Origin: Candidatus Phycosocius bacilliformis
GTDB taxonomy: Bacteria > Pseudomonadota > Alphaproteobacteria > Caulobacterales > Aquidulcibacteraceae
NCBI RefSeq assembly: GCF_003112735.1
Contig: NZ_BFBR01000001.1
Location: 558,001 to 622,000, forward strand
Reading direction: 5' to 3'
Length of the DNA stretch: 64,000 nt
Shown piece after piece: positions 1 through 9,602 of the stretch. Made by a program: the position numbers and the translations under genes. The notes below the pieces were generated by a model. That model was not told the origin of the DNA. It made no database searches and saw only the letters and a list, made by a program, of their open reading frames with translations. The stretch's first letter is position 1; each line of letters opens with the position of its first letter.

Positions 1-13
1 TGGAACTCGTGAA

Positions 14-1126
14 TTAAAGCGCGCTTTGACCCAGCCTTTGGGCAACTTCCTCGCCAATCGCGAAGGATGAGGTCAGGCCCGGTGAATCAATCCCGAACAG
101 GCAGACGAGACCCTCGAGCCCATGGACAGTGTGGTCGAGAATACGGAAGTCTTCAAACTGGGTCAGCGCATTGCCAATCTTTGGCCGGATGCCGGTATAG
201 TCTGGCTGCATCAGGCTTTCATCGAGCTTGGGCCAATAGGCACGGATCGAAGCCGCAAATATCGATTTTCGGGTCTCATCAACGCGGTAGTCCAATGTCT
301 CGACTGGCTGAACGTCCGGCCCGAAGCGGGCATGGCCCGCCATGTCTGGTGTCACGTGGATGCCAAGTCCTCCGACTGACGGCATCGGATAAATCAAATG
401 CTTGAAGGGGGCTTTGCCGCCATAGGTGAAATAATTGCCTTTGGCGAATTTGGTTTCGGGCACCAAGGCCGGGTCAAGTCCATCAACCGCACGACCTGCT
501 TGGGTAGACCATAGGCCTGCCGACAGAACGAGCTGGCGGGTTGTCAACGTCATAGGCTCGTTACCGCCGACCCGCACCTCAAAGCCGCCCTTGATCGGCA
601 CAGCACTCAAGAAGGGGGCATTCCTGGCCAATGCCCCGCCATGATCTTCAATCACACCCAGCAAAGCCAACATATAGGAATGGCTGTCGACAATGCCGCT
701 GGAAGGCGACCAGATGGCTGCAGCGGCAACAATTTCAGGCTCCATCTGGGCAATTCGCTCTGGGCCGATAATCTCCAGGTCTGGAATATCATTGGCGTGG
801 CCACGATCATGGATGACCTTAAGAGCTGGCAAATCCTCTGGCCGTGGGGCAACGATCAATTTGCCTAATGCCCGCGCCGAAATACCCCGCTCAGCGCAGA
901 ACTGATACATGGCATGCTTGCCAGCTACACATAGGCGGGCCTTCAAACTGCCCGTGGGATAATACATGCCAGCATGGATTACCTCGGAATTGCGCGCGGA
1001 GGTTTCCTCGCCAAAGCGGTCATTTTTTTCCAGCACAATCACCTGCTGGCCGCGGCTGGCTAATGCCCGGCCAACCGCAAGACCCACCGCACCGGCACCG
1101 ACGATGATCACATCGGTGTCGGTCAT
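14..1126 (-). CDS. FAD-dependent oxidoreductase, L-2-hydroxyglutarate dehydrogenase-like
   Basis: A 370-residue protein of the DAO/GlpD flavoprotein fold. A Rossmann FAD-binding motif (GAGAVG, residues 10-15) opens the protein, and residues 41-56 carry the TSARNSEVIHAGMYY stretch typical of the LhgO family, which oxidises L-2-hydroxyglutarate to 2-oxoglutarate and passes electrons to oxygen or quinone. There is no signal peptide, so it is cytoplasmic or peripheral to the membrane. It lies 15 bp downstream of msrA on the same strand and may be cotranscribed with it. Substrate is inferred from family resemblance only; other DAO-family 2-hydroxyacid or amino-acid oxidases are possible. Confidence 0.8.
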   Translation of the reverse strand: MTDTDVIIVGAGAVGLAVGRALASRGQQVIVLEKNDRFGEETSARNSEVIHAGMYYPTGSLKARLCVAGKHAMYQFCAERGISARALGKLIVAPRPEDLPALKVIHDRGHANDIPDLEIIGPERIAQMEPEIVAAAAIWSPSSGIVDSHSYMLALLGVIEDHGGALARNAPFLSAVPIKGGFEVRVGGNEPMTLTTRQLVLSAGLWSTQAGRAVDGLDPALVPETKFAKGNYFTYGGKAPFKHLIYPMPSVGGLGIHVTPDMAGHARFGPDVQPVETLDYRVDETRKSIFAASIRAYWPKLDESLMQPDYTGIRPKIGNALTQFEDFRILDHTVHGLEGLVCLFGIDSPGLTSSFAIGEEVAQRLGQSAL

Positions 1127-1141
1127 TTAGACATCATCCAA

Positions 1142-1798
1142 TCAAGCGGTAACGCCTGTACCGATGGGACAAACCACACCGGTGCCGCCCAAACCGCAAT
1201 AGCCATCGGGGTTCTTGGCCAGATATTGCTGGTGATAGTCTTCAGCATAATAGAATTCCGGGGCCAGCATGATTTCAGTGGTGATCGGGCCATAGCCCGA
1301 CTTTGCCAAGGCTGCTGAATACTGGGCACGGGCGGCTTCGGCAACCTGCAAATCATGCCCGTCGTTCACATAAATGCCAGACCGATACTGCGTGCCGACA
1401 TCATTGCCCTGGCGCATCCCTTGGGTTGGGTCGTGATTCTCGAAGAACACTTTCAACAATGCTTCAAGCGTCAACTCTGCGGGGTCATAAACCACCAAAA
1501 CCACCTCATTATGACCCGTCATTCCGGTGCAGACTTCCTCATAGGTGGGATTGGGGGTTAGACCTGCACTATAACCAACAGCCGTGGAATATACCCCGGC
1601 GGTTTGCCAGAACTTGCGCTCTGCCCCCCAGAAACATCCAAGTCCCAAAGTCACGGTCTTTAAGTGCTCTGGCCAAGGACCCTTCAACGGACGGCCGTTG
1701 ACGAAATGGCGCGCCGGAACCGGCATAGGTGTAGCACGGCCTTTCAAAGCTTCGTGAGCCGCTGGCAATTGTAATTTCTTCTTTACCGAAAACAGCAT
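1142..1798 (-). CDS. msrA: Peptide-methionine (S)-S-oxide reductase MsrA
   Basis: 218 residues. It reduces methionine S-sulfoxide in oxidised proteins, using thioredoxin. The catalytic GCFWG motif is at residues 54-58 (nucleophile Cys55), and two resolving-cysteine candidates lie in the tail (Cys201, Cys210). About 45 residues precede the catalytic motif, as in the longer MsrA forms; no clear export signal is seen. It is the first gene of a two-gene minus-strand unit with the downstream flavoprotein and is divergent from the lysyltransferase gene across about 110 bp that must hold both promoters. Confidence 0.95.
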   Translation of the reverse strand: MLFSVKKKLQLPAAHEALKGRATPMPVPARHFVNGRPLKGPWPEHLKTVTLGLGCFWGAERKFWQTAGVYSTAVGYSAGLTPNPTYEEVCTGMTGHNEVVLVVYDPAELTLEALLKVFFENHDPTQGMRQGNDVGTQYRSGIYVNDGHDLQVAEAARAQYSAALAKSGYGPITTEIMLAPEFYYAEDYHQQYLAKNPDGYCGLGGTGVVCPIGTGVTA

Positions 1799-1910
1799 AG
1801 GGTCACTCCTGAGCTTTCCTAGATATAGGTATCATGATCGTTTACGCAAAATGCGTCTTTCAGGTTGCGTATCAGGCTTTGATTAAGCACAATCTGACAA
1901 ACCGACTAGG

Positions 1911-2969
1911 ATGCGAATGACAGCCGAACTTGCCACCTCAAGATTGCTGCCCCGCCGGTTTGGTTTGCACAAGCCGAGACTGCATGTGCACGAAGGTGAT
2001 CTGGCAAGGGCCGATGCGATCCTTCTGCGCGCAACCTATTGCGATCCTCAGGCCAATGCCGCTTTGGTCGGAGATAAACGCTTATTGTTTTCTGCGTCCG
2101 GTCGCAGTTTCATCACTTATGCCGCCAAAGGACGTACGTGGCTGGCGCTGGGCGCACCGGTTGGTCAAGCCGAAGAGGCATTAGCACTGGCCCAACGCTT
2201 TATCAGCCTCGCACACAAGCGCCGCGCCAAGCCCGCATTTTATGGAGTGGGACCGGCTTTTGACCCGATTGCCGAGGCCCTAAACTTGACCCGTGTGAAG
2301 ACAGGCGAGCGGGCAATCCTTGACCTGACCCATTTCTCGCTAGAGGGCAAACAGCGTCAAGTAATCCGGACCCATCGCAACCGTCACATCAAGAACCAGT
2401 TTTCAGTGCGGATCGAAGGCCCTGGCGCGGTGCGGGCTAATCTGGCGCGCCTCCAGCAAATTTCCGACCAGTGGCTCTCCCACCAAGTTGGTGGCGAAAA
2501 AGGCTTTGGCCTCGGACGGTTTGATGTGCACTATATCGACCGGTTGCCTTTGGCCACGGTGCGCGCCGCCGATGGTCATATTGTTGCGTTTGCCTGTTTG
2601 TGGCCGACAGCAGACAAGTCCCGTCTCGGCGTTGATCTGATGCGCTATGGCAGCGATGCGCCCAATGGCGTGATGGATTATTTGTTCGCGGAGCTCTTCT
2701 TGTGGGCCAAGGCTCAGGGCTTTCAGGCGTTTGACCTCAACACCTCCCCACTGGCGGGTGTCGAGCCGTGCAGCAGTTCACCAGTGGTCACCAATCTGGC
2801 CAAACTCATGTTTGAGCATGGTGAGAAACTGTATAATTTTCAGGGTGTTCGTCGCTTTAAGAACAAGTTCCATCCTGAGTGGGAAGACGTCTATCTGGCC
2901 GCGCCAAAGGGTGTCTCCCATTTCGTGGCGCTGGCACGAGCGACCCTGTTGATTAATAGGCCGATGTAA
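1911..2969 (+). CDS. Phosphatidylglycerol lysyltransferase-domain protein (DUF2156-like)
   Basis: 352 residues, resembling the soluble GNAT-like catalytic domain of MprF/LysPG synthetases (DUF2156), which transfers an aminoacyl group from aminoacyl-tRNA to a lipid or peptide acceptor. The C-terminal half has the recognisable stretch with GVEPCSSSP and then FKNKFHPEWEDVYL. The membrane flippase half of full-length MprF is absent, so this is a stand-alone domain. The start ATG at 1911 follows a non-coding region shared with msrA. The acceptor is unknown; domain assignment is reasonably secure, function is inference. Confidence 0.75.
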   Translation: MRMTAELATSRLLPRRFGLHKPRLHVHEGDLARADAILLRATYCDPQANAALVGDKRLLFSASGRSFITYAAKGRTWLALGAPVGQAEEALALAQRFISLAHKRRAKPAFYGVGPAFDPIAEALNLTRVKTGERAILDLTHFSLEGKQRQVIRTHRNRHIKNQFSVRIEGPGAVRANLARLQQISDQWLSHQVGGEKGFGLGRFDVHYIDRLPLATVRAADGHIVAFACLWPTADKSRLGVDLMRYGSDAPNGVMDYLFAELFLWAKAQGFQAFDLNTSPLAGVEPCSSSPVVTNLAKLMFEHGEKLYNFQGVRRFKNKFHPEWEDVYLAAPKGVSHFVALARATLLINRPM

Positions 2970-3043
2970 CGGCGGTTCTTGCTATTTCGCCGGCCTCTGC
3001 TGCAACTGATTGCCGGGTGGCAGACATGGGGTAAGCTCTACCA

Positions 3044-4132
3044 ATGCGCCGTTTACTTTTTGCCCTCGTCGTCGGTTTGACCCTGTTTCAACCGCTTTTC
3101 CACAATCAAGCAGTGGCGGCTTCGCCAAGACTGGTTTCTGCTGAAGCCCGCCAAGGCTACCAGCCCGAAATTGGCAAGGGCTGGCAGGAAGCCGTGGTCC
3201 ATGTGGCCGATCCCAAACCATGGATTGCATTTTTCACCGAGGATGCTGGCTGGAAGGTCGCTTCCCAAGGGCCAATTGACCCTGCCATCTTGCAAGCTTG
3301 GCAATTGCCATCCGGCGTGACGGGCCAAGAAGTTCTATTGGTCAATCCGGGCGATGGCAAAGGCTGGGTTCGGCTGATCAGCCTGAAGGGCATTGCCTCC
3401 GAGCCCATACGTCCGGCCGCTCAGGCTTGGGATCCTGGCGGCTATTTCTCGCTGATGACGCGCTCGCGCCAAGCCAAGGCCATTTATGACAAAGCGATCG
3501 CACGAGGCTGGACGGCCTATAATAGCCCGCAGGAATTCACTTTTGGCGGGGTTAAGCTCGCCAATGTGGTGATCCGTGGCCCCGACGGGGTCAATGTCTC
3601 AATCTATGAGCGCCTAGAGCCAAAGCTGGAAGGTTGGGAAACCACCCGCGGGATCAGCCGCGTCTTCAATGTGATGACGATGGTCAAGGATTTTGAAGCT
3701 GAGCGTGCCTTTTTTCAAGAAGGCCTCGGATTTGGTGCCTGGTTTATCGGCAATTATGAAGACAAAGTGCCGGTGGCAACCAACTTTGGACTGCCTGTCA
3801 ATTTGTCCGTCCAGATTCCTCGCCGTTCTGGCATATTATGGGAAAGTCAGAGCGAAGACGGTCGTGTTGAATTGATGCGCTTTGTTGGGCTTGAAGGCGT
3901 CGATCATGCGAGCCGGGCCCGCTATGCCAATCGTGGCATTGTTGCGCTGCGTTTGCCGGTCACCGATCTCGATGCGTGGATTGGCCGGGTACGTGCACGC
4001 CAGATTGAGGTCCATACCAGCGCAAACCCTGTTGATCTTGCCCCCTATGGTAAGGTGCGATTGGCTTGGGTTCAGTCACCAAATGGCGGGATCGTTGAGG
4101 CGTTTGAAGTATTGCCCGTCTCGCCGCGATAA
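3044..4132 (+). CDS. Exported VOC (glyoxalase/bleomycin-resistance fold) family protein
   Basis: 362 residues beginning with a likely signal peptide (basic MRR, hydrophobic core, probable cleavage after the AVA at residues 23-25). The mature part looks like two vicinal-oxygen-chelate modules: one covering roughly residues 40-190, and a second with FNVMTMVKDFEAERAFFQEG followed by ANRGIVALRLPVTDLDAW. No metal ligands can be assigned with confidence, so enzymatic activity is open. It converges on the siroheme-synthase-like gene, and the two reading frames overlap by 61 bp at their 3' ends. Confidence 0.65.
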   Translation: MRRLLFALVVGLTLFQPLFHNQAVAASPRLVSAEARQGYQPEIGKGWQEAVVHVADPKPWIAFFTEDAGWKVASQGPIDPAILQAWQLPSGVTGQEVLLVNPGDGKGWVRLISLKGIASEPIRPAAQAWDPGGYFSLMTRSRQAKAIYDKAIARGWTAYNSPQEFTFGGVKLANVVIRGPDGVNVSIYERLEPKLEGWETTRGISRVFNVMTMVKDFEAERAFFQEGLGFGAWFIGNYEDKVPVATNFGLPVNLSVQIPRRSGILWESQSEDGRVELMRFVGLEGVDHASRARYANRGIVALRLPVTDLDAWIGRVRARQIEVHTSANPVDLAPYGKVRLAWVQSPNGGIVEAFEVLPVSPR

Positions 4133-4692
4133 GGGGTCGCAGGACCAAACGTGGCCTCTAGCCGGGCCAAGGCAGCTTGTTTCATCTCCGCCATTGTGGC
4201 TCCGGCTGATTTCAAGGCCTGCCGCTCAGCTGCGAGGCTTTCAAGCATTTCGGCCCATTCTTTTGGAAAGCTTGCCGCCAAACGTTCGCGCACAAAGCTT
4301 GCAGCGGCTGGGCTTGCGCCACCAGTGCCGGCACTTAAGACCAGACGACCGCGTCGCAGGATCGACGGGGTATGAAAATCACATAGCGGCAACACATCTT
4401 CTGTGTTGAGCAGAACTTTGGCCGCCCGTGCTTGCGCACCCAACGCTTCGGACTCCTCGGGCGTGAGATCTGCAACCCAAATCACCTGCATTTCCGAAAG
4501 GTCGCTGGTTGTCGGCAAGCGTGCGATCAACGCGGTGCCGGCCGCCTCGCGCAAAATCGCGTCAGGCTGATCAGAATAAACCAGCGGATTGCCACCTAAA
4601 GCTCGCAACCACGCCAGCCGCCGCACGGTCAGCTCGGCCCGACCGACCAAGCCGATGCGCGTTTGGGCTGGATCGAGATGTATCGGGATCAT
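4072..4692 (-). CDS. Siroheme synthase N-terminal-like protein (precorrin-2 dehydrogenase/sirohydrochlorin ferrochelatase type)
   Basis: About 206 residues from the ATG at 4692; the frame stays open further upstream to 4737 but MIPIHLD is the family-like start. The N-terminus carries the Rossmann motif GLVGRA (residues 14-19), followed by the NAD-binding domain seen in CysG/Met8, with STPSILRRG-like and SAGTGGASPAAA segments typical of the dimerisation part. The expected role is NAD-dependent oxidation of precorrin-2 and iron insertion to make siroheme. No uroporphyrinogen methyltransferase domain is attached. The 3' end overlaps the convergent VOC gene by 61 bp. Confidence 0.75.
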   Translation of the reverse strand: MIPIHLDPAQTRIGLVGRAELTVRRLAWLRALGGNPLVYSDQPDAILREAAGTALIARLPTTSDLSEMQVIWVADLTPEESEALGAQARAAKVLLNTEDVLPLCDFHTPSILRRGRLVLSAGTGGASPAAASFVRERLAASFPKEWAEMLESLAAERQALKSAGATMAEMKQAALARLEATFGPATPYRGETGNTSNASTIPPFGD

Positions 4693-4856
4693 GTTTCCAA
4701 CCTCATATCGGGTCCTATTTTGATCTGTGCCAAACACGGCGAACCCATGACGATTTGTCGCGGTAATTCAAGTCCGCCGACAGCCAAGCAAACTCGACGC
4801 CGCCGAAAAATTGCCGCACAGTTTGGTTCAAAGCTCGACAGCGGGGGAAGTTGGTT

Positions 4857-5558
4857 ATGTCGCGTCATCTCAGCCATGCAGAACGTCACGCGATTTCCAA
4901 AGTAGGCTGGTTGCGAGCCGCGGTCTTAGGGGCCAATGACGGGATCGTTTCAACGGCCAGCTTGATCGTGGGGGTTGCTGCGGCGGCCGCAACACGCGAA
5001 TCCATCCTTCTGACCGGAGTTGCAGGCCTGGTTGCTGGAGCCATGTCGATGGCAGCAGGCGAATATGTCTCAGTCAGCTCTCAAGCCGATAGCGAGGCCG
5101 CTGATATAAAGCGCGAGCGTCAGGAATTAGCTGAAACGCCCGAACATGAATTAGAGGAATTGACCGCGATTTATATGGCGCGGGGTTTGGACCGCGAACT
5201 TGCCCACAAAGTCGCGGTTCAAATGACAGCTCATGATGCATTGGCCGCCCATACGAGAGACGAACTGGGCATTGTCGATCACACAGCCGCCAAGCCGATC
5301 CAAGCAGCCCTAACTTCGGCAGCGACCTTTAGCGTTGGCGCGGCATTGCCTCTGATGACTGTTTTGGTGGTGCCGGCGACTCTGATCATTCCCGCAGTCT
5401 GCTTAGCGGCTTTACTCTTTTTGGCCGTCTTGGGCGGCCTGGGTGCACAAACCGGAGGTGCCAAGCTTAGCCCGGCAATTCTGCGAGTAACCTTTTGGGG
5501 GGCGCTGGCGATGGGTTTGACGGCCGGGATTGGCCATTTGATCGGCGCGGCAATCTGA
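4857..5558 (+). CDS. VIT1/CCC1-family iron/manganese transporter
   Basis: 233 residues from the ATG at 4857, preceded by a GGGGGAAG ribosome site at 4843-4850; an in-frame TTG at 4851 is less likely. The family signature NDGIVSTASLIVGV lies at residues 27-40. Several hydrophobic helices follow (two N-terminal, a hydrophilic cytosolic middle rich in Glu around residues 80-120, and three C-terminal), the usual VIT arrangement. Members move Fe2+ or Mn2+ out of the cytoplasm. It stands alone between a convergent gene pair and the TonB receptor. Confidence 0.85.
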   Translation: MSRHLSHAERHAISKVGWLRAAVLGANDGIVSTASLIVGVAAAAATRESILLTGVAGLVAGAMSMAAGEYVSVSSQADSEAADIKRERQELAETPEHELEELTAIYMARGLDRELAHKVAVQMTAHDALAAHTRDELGIVDHTAAKPIQAALTSAATFSVGAALPLMTVLVVPATLIIPAVCLAALLFLAVLGGLGAQTGGAKLSPAILRVTFWGALAMGLTAGIGHLIGAAI

Positions 5559-5845
5559 CCGCCTTGGATAACCTGCCCAAAATGAAGGCGGTTGAGGTGT
5601 GACTTTTTAGCCATGCCATTTGGGAAATTGCCCGATTTCCGATCACATTGGCGTGGAAATGGCCATTCTACGGTCGATTTGAGCGACCTGAGCCGCCGCA
5701 AAGACCGACCGTGCGCTTGCACGCCATCACCGGACAAGATTAGTATATCATTTCTGATGGGGGCACCGGAGGGCTTGTCGTAAGGCGAAGCCGGAAGCGG
5801 ACCCGCAAATTGAGTCATTCGCGCAGCGCTTTAGGAGACGACACC
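5559..5845. other. Intergenic leader upstream of the TonB receptor gene
   Basis: 287 bp without a convincing gene. It should contain the promoter of the receptor gene. A ribosome site (AGGAG, 5833-5837) sits just before its ATG at 5846. No palindromic operator, Fur box or riboswitch could be identified with confidence. Confidence 0.4.
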
Positions 5846-8827
5846 ATGAAACTTCGCAACTGGGCACAGGTCGGTCTGGCCACCTGTTTGGCTGGTCCAG
5901 CCTTAGCTCAAAACGCGCCGGCCCCGGCTGACACCGAGGTCAAATCTGTCGAGACCATTATTGTGACGGGCTCGAGCATTCGCCGACAGGTGGAGACCAG
6001 CGCCCTGCCGCTGCAGATTATCAATCGCGACGACCTCAAGCGCGAAGGTATTTCTAGCCCTGAGCAATTGATCTCCTATCTGACAGCAAATGTGGCCGGG
6101 ATCGACAATCTGGCGGCCAATGCCGATGTGACCGAAAACCGTGGTGCCCGGGGCGGCTCGTTCGCAAACTTGCGCGGCCAAGGTTCGGCTGGGACGCTTA
6201 TCCTCCTCAACGGTCGGCGTGTGGCAGCGCACGGGATCAATGGCGGCGCGGTCGACATCAACCAATTGCCAATTGCGGCCATGCAGCGCATCGACGTGCT
6301 GAAGGATGGGGCATCGGCAATTTATGGTACTGACGCCATCGGTGGGGTGATTAACTTCATCACTCGAACCGACTTCCAAGGCCTGAAGGCCAATGCCTTC
6401 ACAGATGTGACCGAGCAAGGCGGTGGTAACATTTATCAGGCCTCGCTGCTGGCGGGCTATGGGGACATCTCCACCCAGAATTTCAACATTATGGCCACGG
6501 TCTCTTACCGCAAAAATGAAGAATTGCTGGCTAGTGAGCGCGATTTTATCGATACGTTCCAGATCAATCGCGGTTTGTCGGTTGATACGCGCGGGACACC
6601 ATTCGGTACAATTTTCCCGCTCGCCACCTCGGCAACTTCCCCTTTCACACCCAATGGAACTCTTTGGGGCACAACCACGACGGCACCCTTGGTGCCAGGT
6701 TCGACCACGCTGAGATACACCGGTGGTGTAAACCCGCTGGCCTTGCCCGGCGGTCTGGGTTGCACAGCCATTAAAGATATGGATGACTATGCTGAGCAAT
6801 TGTGGTTCTCGCCGACCAATTCAGTAACCGCCAGCCTTGCCTGTTCTTGGGATACGGGTGAGCAGGCCAGCATCCAGCAAGAACAGGAAACGCTGAATGG
6901 TCTGGTACGGGCTGTCTATCGGTTTGGCGAACACCAAATCGTTGGTGAATTTACCGCCTCTGAAGCCACCGCAGACAATCGCTTCTCGCATATTCAGCTG
7001 ACACCCAATGCATCGGCCATCACCGGGCCTGATTCAACGTCGCTCAACTTTGCTTATTTCCGCATTCCAGGCGTGAATGACGCGATCTATGACCGTATCG
7101 CAAATGCGCTGGTGGCAGCTTTCCCGACCGACACAGCTCTTGCCGGTCGTCGCGCTTTGAACCTGCCTATCGCCATGCGTTGGCGCTGTATTGAATGCGG
7201 ACGCCGTGAAATCAGCACCACCACCACGACCAATCGCTTCTTCCTTGGCGCGGACGGTCCGTTGCCACTGGACGGCTGGAGCTATCGGGTTGGGGCCTCG
7301 CAGGCAACCAGCGAAGCAGAATCGGTTCTGGGCAGCGGTTATTATTATCGCAACGCACTGACAGTGAACGGTGTTCAAAAGAACAACGGTATCGTGAATG
7401 TGTTCAACAGCGGCGTAATCAACCCATTCCTGCGTCCAGGTGAGACCCAGACAGCGGCAGGTTTGGCCGCTTTGGAGACCGCATCGGCCCGGGGCGTCAG
7501 GTTGTTTGGCGGCAAGTTCACCGTCACCCAATATGACGGGTCGCTGTCGGGGCCTTTGTTCGAACTGCCTGCTGGCAAGGTTTACGCTGCTGTGGGCGTG
7601 GATTTCCGCACCGAGGAGTATGAGTTCAATGGCGACCGCCGGGTTGCCGCCGAGCGCGCCAATATTTTGGGTGCACCATTCGATGATGCCAATGCCTTGA
7701 ACGCGGTTAGCCGAGATGTGAAGGCCGTATTTGCCGAAGTTGTGGTTCCAGTCTTGGATAATCTGGAAATCACGGTTGCAGGCCGCGTGGATGAATATGA
7801 TGGATTTGGTCGCACGACCAATCCGAAATATGCTTTCAAATATCGCCCGCTTGAAATGCTGTTATTCCGCGGTTCGTATAGCACTGGCTTCCGTGTTCCC
7901 TCGTTCAACCAGATTTATAACGGCACAACCTCGGTTGATCTGGCCTTGGGTTCGGCCGTGGTTGATCCCAAGACCTGTCCAACTCTGGTGGTTTCAACAC
8001 TGCCTGGTTGCGGCAATATTCTTGATCTGGGGCCGGTGCGGGAAACCACGGGCGGAAACCGTGGTCTGGGCCCCGAAGAGGCCGAAAATCTGTCACTTGG
8101 CTTTGTGCTGAACTTTGCTGGAAATGCCACTGCATCGGTTGATTGGTGGCGGATTGAGCGGACAGGCACGATCGCCACCCTGACCCGCACCCAATTGCAG
8201 CAAAACTACAATGACTTTGCTGACAAATTCGTGCGCGACCCGGCCAGCGGCCGGATTGTCGAGATTGACCGCCGCATTCTCAATGCCGGTGGCAGTCTGA
8301 TGGAAGGCATGGAAATCAGCTTGCGTAACAGCGGTGAATTCATGGGAACCAAGTGGGTCGCCGCTTTGGATGGTACCCATATCATCAACCGTCAATCCAA
8401 GCTTTTGCCATCGGCGGCCTACGGCCCCAACGAAGTCGATAAGTGGACGCGTTTCCAGGATCTCACACTGTCCTGGCGGCATAATGCCTATGTGACACTG
8501 ACACGTGGCGATTGGAGCGCGACCTTCTCGCAATCCTATCGTCCGAGCTACCTGGATAATGCCAGCTATCTGGGGATTGCTTCTGGCGTCTTTGTACCCG
8601 CCGACTATCAGCAGCGGGTGAAAAGCTACACCACCTACAACACGACCGTGACCTATCGCGGGATTAAGAACATGGTGGTGACTGGAGGTATCAAGAATAT
8701 CTTCAATACCGATCCGCCCTTCACGCTCAGCTATGATTCTGATCTGGGAAGCGGCAGCTCTTGGGACCCACGGGTGACCGACCCACGCGGCCGCGCCTTC
8801 ACCTTGAGCGTCGAGTACGACTTCTAG
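5846..8827 (+). CDS. TonB-dependent outer-membrane receptor
   Basis: 993 residues from the ATG at 5846 (AGGAG 9 bp upstream). The signal peptide ends near residue 21 (AGPALA). A TonB-box-like VETIIVTG (residues 35-42) is followed by a plug domain (about 45-170, with GARGGSFANLRGQG, ILLNGRR and DVLKDGASAIYGTDAIGG) and a long beta-barrel ending in the aromatic FTLSVEYDF. It imports a bulky ligand across the outer membrane. The ligand cannot be told from sequence; plug and length fit the large oligosaccharide/peptide-type receptors abundant in Caulobacterales and sphingomonads. Two hairpins follow the gene. Confidence 0.9.
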   Translation: MKLRNWAQVGLATCLAGPALAQNAPAPADTEVKSVETIIVTGSSIRRQVETSALPLQIINRDDLKREGISSPEQLISYLTANVAGIDNLAANADVTENRGARGGSFANLRGQGSAGTLILLNGRRVAAHGINGGAVDINQLPIAAMQRIDVLKDGASAIYGTDAIGGVINFITRTDFQGLKANAFTDVTEQGGGNIYQASLLAGYGDISTQNFNIMATVSYRKNEELLASERDFIDTFQINRGLSVDTRGTPFGTIFPLATSATSPFTPNGTLWGTTTTAPLVPGSTTLRYTGGVNPLALPGGLGCTAIKDMDDYAEQLWFSPTNSVTASLACSWDTGEQASIQQEQETLNGLVRAVYRFGEHQIVGEFTASEATADNRFSHIQLTPNASAITGPDSTSLNFAYFRIPGVNDAIYDRIANALVAAFPTDTALAGRRALNLPIAMRWRCIECGRREISTTTTTNRFFLGADGPLPLDGWSYRVGASQATSEAESVLGSGYYYRNALTVNGVQKNNGIVNVFNSGVINPFLRPGETQTAAGLAALETASARGVRLFGGKFTVTQYDGSLSGPLFELPAGKVYAAVGVDFRTEEYEFNGDRRVAAERANILGAPFDDANALNAVSRDVKAVFAEVVVPVLDNLEITVAGRVDEYDGFGRTTNPKYAFKYRPLEMLLFRGSYSTGFRVPSFNQIYNGTTSVDLALGSAVVDPKTCPTLVVSTLPGCGNILDLGPVRETTGGNRGLGPEEAENLSLGFVLNFAGNATASVDWWRIERTGTIATLTRTQLQQNYNDFADKFVRDPASGRIVEIDRRILNAGGSLMEGMEISLRNSGEFMGTKWVAALDGTHIINRQSKLLPSAAYGPNEVDKWTRFQDLTLSWRHNAYVTLTRGDWSATFSQSYRPSYLDNASYLGIASGVFVPADYQQRVKSYTTYNTTVTYRGIKNMVVTGGIKNIFNTDPPFTLSYDSDLGSGSSWDPRVTDPRGRAFTLSVEYDF

Positions 8828-8845
8828 GCCAATCGCCAAAAGTTA

Positions 8846-8867
8846 GGGCCGCCTGTCGGGGCGGCCC
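8846..8867 (+). terminator. GC-rich hairpin after the TonB receptor gene
   Basis: Inverted repeat GGGCCGCC (8846-8853) and GGCGGCCC (8860-8867) around a six-base loop, 18 bp after the receptor stop. It has no T-run of its own and probably works with the next hairpin or stabilises the 3' end. Confidence 0.45.
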
Positions 8868-8903
8868 ATTCATATTTGGCATTAAACAGAAGCCAGACAT
8901 GAG

Positions 8904-8928
8904 AACGGGGCCTTTCGGCCCCGTTTTT
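8904..8928 (+). terminator. Rho-independent terminator after the TonB receptor gene
   Basis: Nine-base arms AACGGGGCC (8904-8912) and GGCCCCGTT (8917-8925) with loop TTTC, followed by more T's: a classical intrinsic terminator for the plus strand. On the minus strand it lies just beyond the end of the Flp pilin gene and could serve both. Confidence 0.8.
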
Positions 8929-8967
8929 GTCCCTCTGCGACCCCTGCCGGCCGCGTCGGAAATATAT

Positions 8968-9138
8968 TTAGCGCGAACCGATTGTTGTACCGATCGTGGT
9001 GTAACGGTTCTTCATATTGTTGCCCAGAGTCTGGAGCGAACCGATCAAGACAACGGCGATAAGTGCCGCAATCAGACCATATTCAATAGCCGTTGCACCC
9101 GACTCACTATTGCGCAGCTTTTTCATGAATTTTTTCAC
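8968..9138 (-). CDS. Flp/Fap-type type IVb pilin
   Basis: 56 residues. The sequence shows a short basic leader (MKKFMKKLRNSESG), then the Flp signature ATAIEYGLIAALIAVVLIG, a hydrophobic helix and a short tail. Prepilin peptidase would cut at the Gly-Ala junction; the glutamate five residues later (Glu of IEYG) is the conserved Glu5. The GTG at 9138 is preferred to the ATG at 9126 because AAGGGA lies at proper spacing before it and the full leader matches the family. No tad assembly genes are in the window, so it is an orphan pilin locus. Confidence 0.85.
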   Translation of the reverse strand: MKKFMKKLRNSESGATAIEYGLIAALIAVVLIGSLQTLGNNMKNRYTTIGTTIGSR

Positions 9139-9602
9139 TGGACTTTCCCTTCATACATGCACCCGCGAGCTAAAACTTATGGTGTTTTTGTCGTCCCGCG
9201 TTGGGTGTACATTAGCCAACAAGTCTGAATTTGGCGTAAAAAGATTGATCCAAATTTTTCAATTTCGGGAATAGTTTTGTCTTTCTGGAATAAGAATCAG
9301 GTAATCAAAGAGTATATTCTTAGTATATTTAGATCGCCAAGAATGCGGTCAAAGCACTGAATATAGATCGGATTTCTGAAATCGATAACCTAAATTCCTC
9401 GAACCAGCAGAAATTCACCTTGGGCTTATCGTCCCAGTTCAAATATTCTCACACGGTTTTGATGATATAACAAGTATGTTATAAATACGATGTAATCGAT
9501 CGGCATTGGTGAAATCGGTTGCGTCAGGCATGCCGCGTCGCAAGCCCTTGACCCCGTCGAGAACTGAATGACCTCACCCATATCCTCTGGGTCAGAAGTT
9601 GA
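9139..9602. other. A+T-rich intergenic region between the pilin gene and dxs
   Basis: About 460 bp without a gene, visibly more A+T-rich than its surroundings. It must hold the promoter of the Flp pilin (minus strand). Next to the dxs stop there is a weak hairpin (ACCCA...TGGGT, about 9576-9594) that might act as a terminator. A short inverted repeat ATAACA-N4-TGTTAT lies near 9466-9481; its role is unknown. Confidence 0.4.

Noticed and set aside
5700-5845. Possible cobalamin riboswitch before the TonB receptor gene
   Set aside because: Some short GC-rich runs recall the element, but I could not find the conserved B12-box-like core or a consistent fold, so it is not listed.
9466-9481. ATAACA-N4-TGTTAT inverted repeat as an operator
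   Set aside because: Short and in A+T-rich DNA where such repeats are expected by chance.
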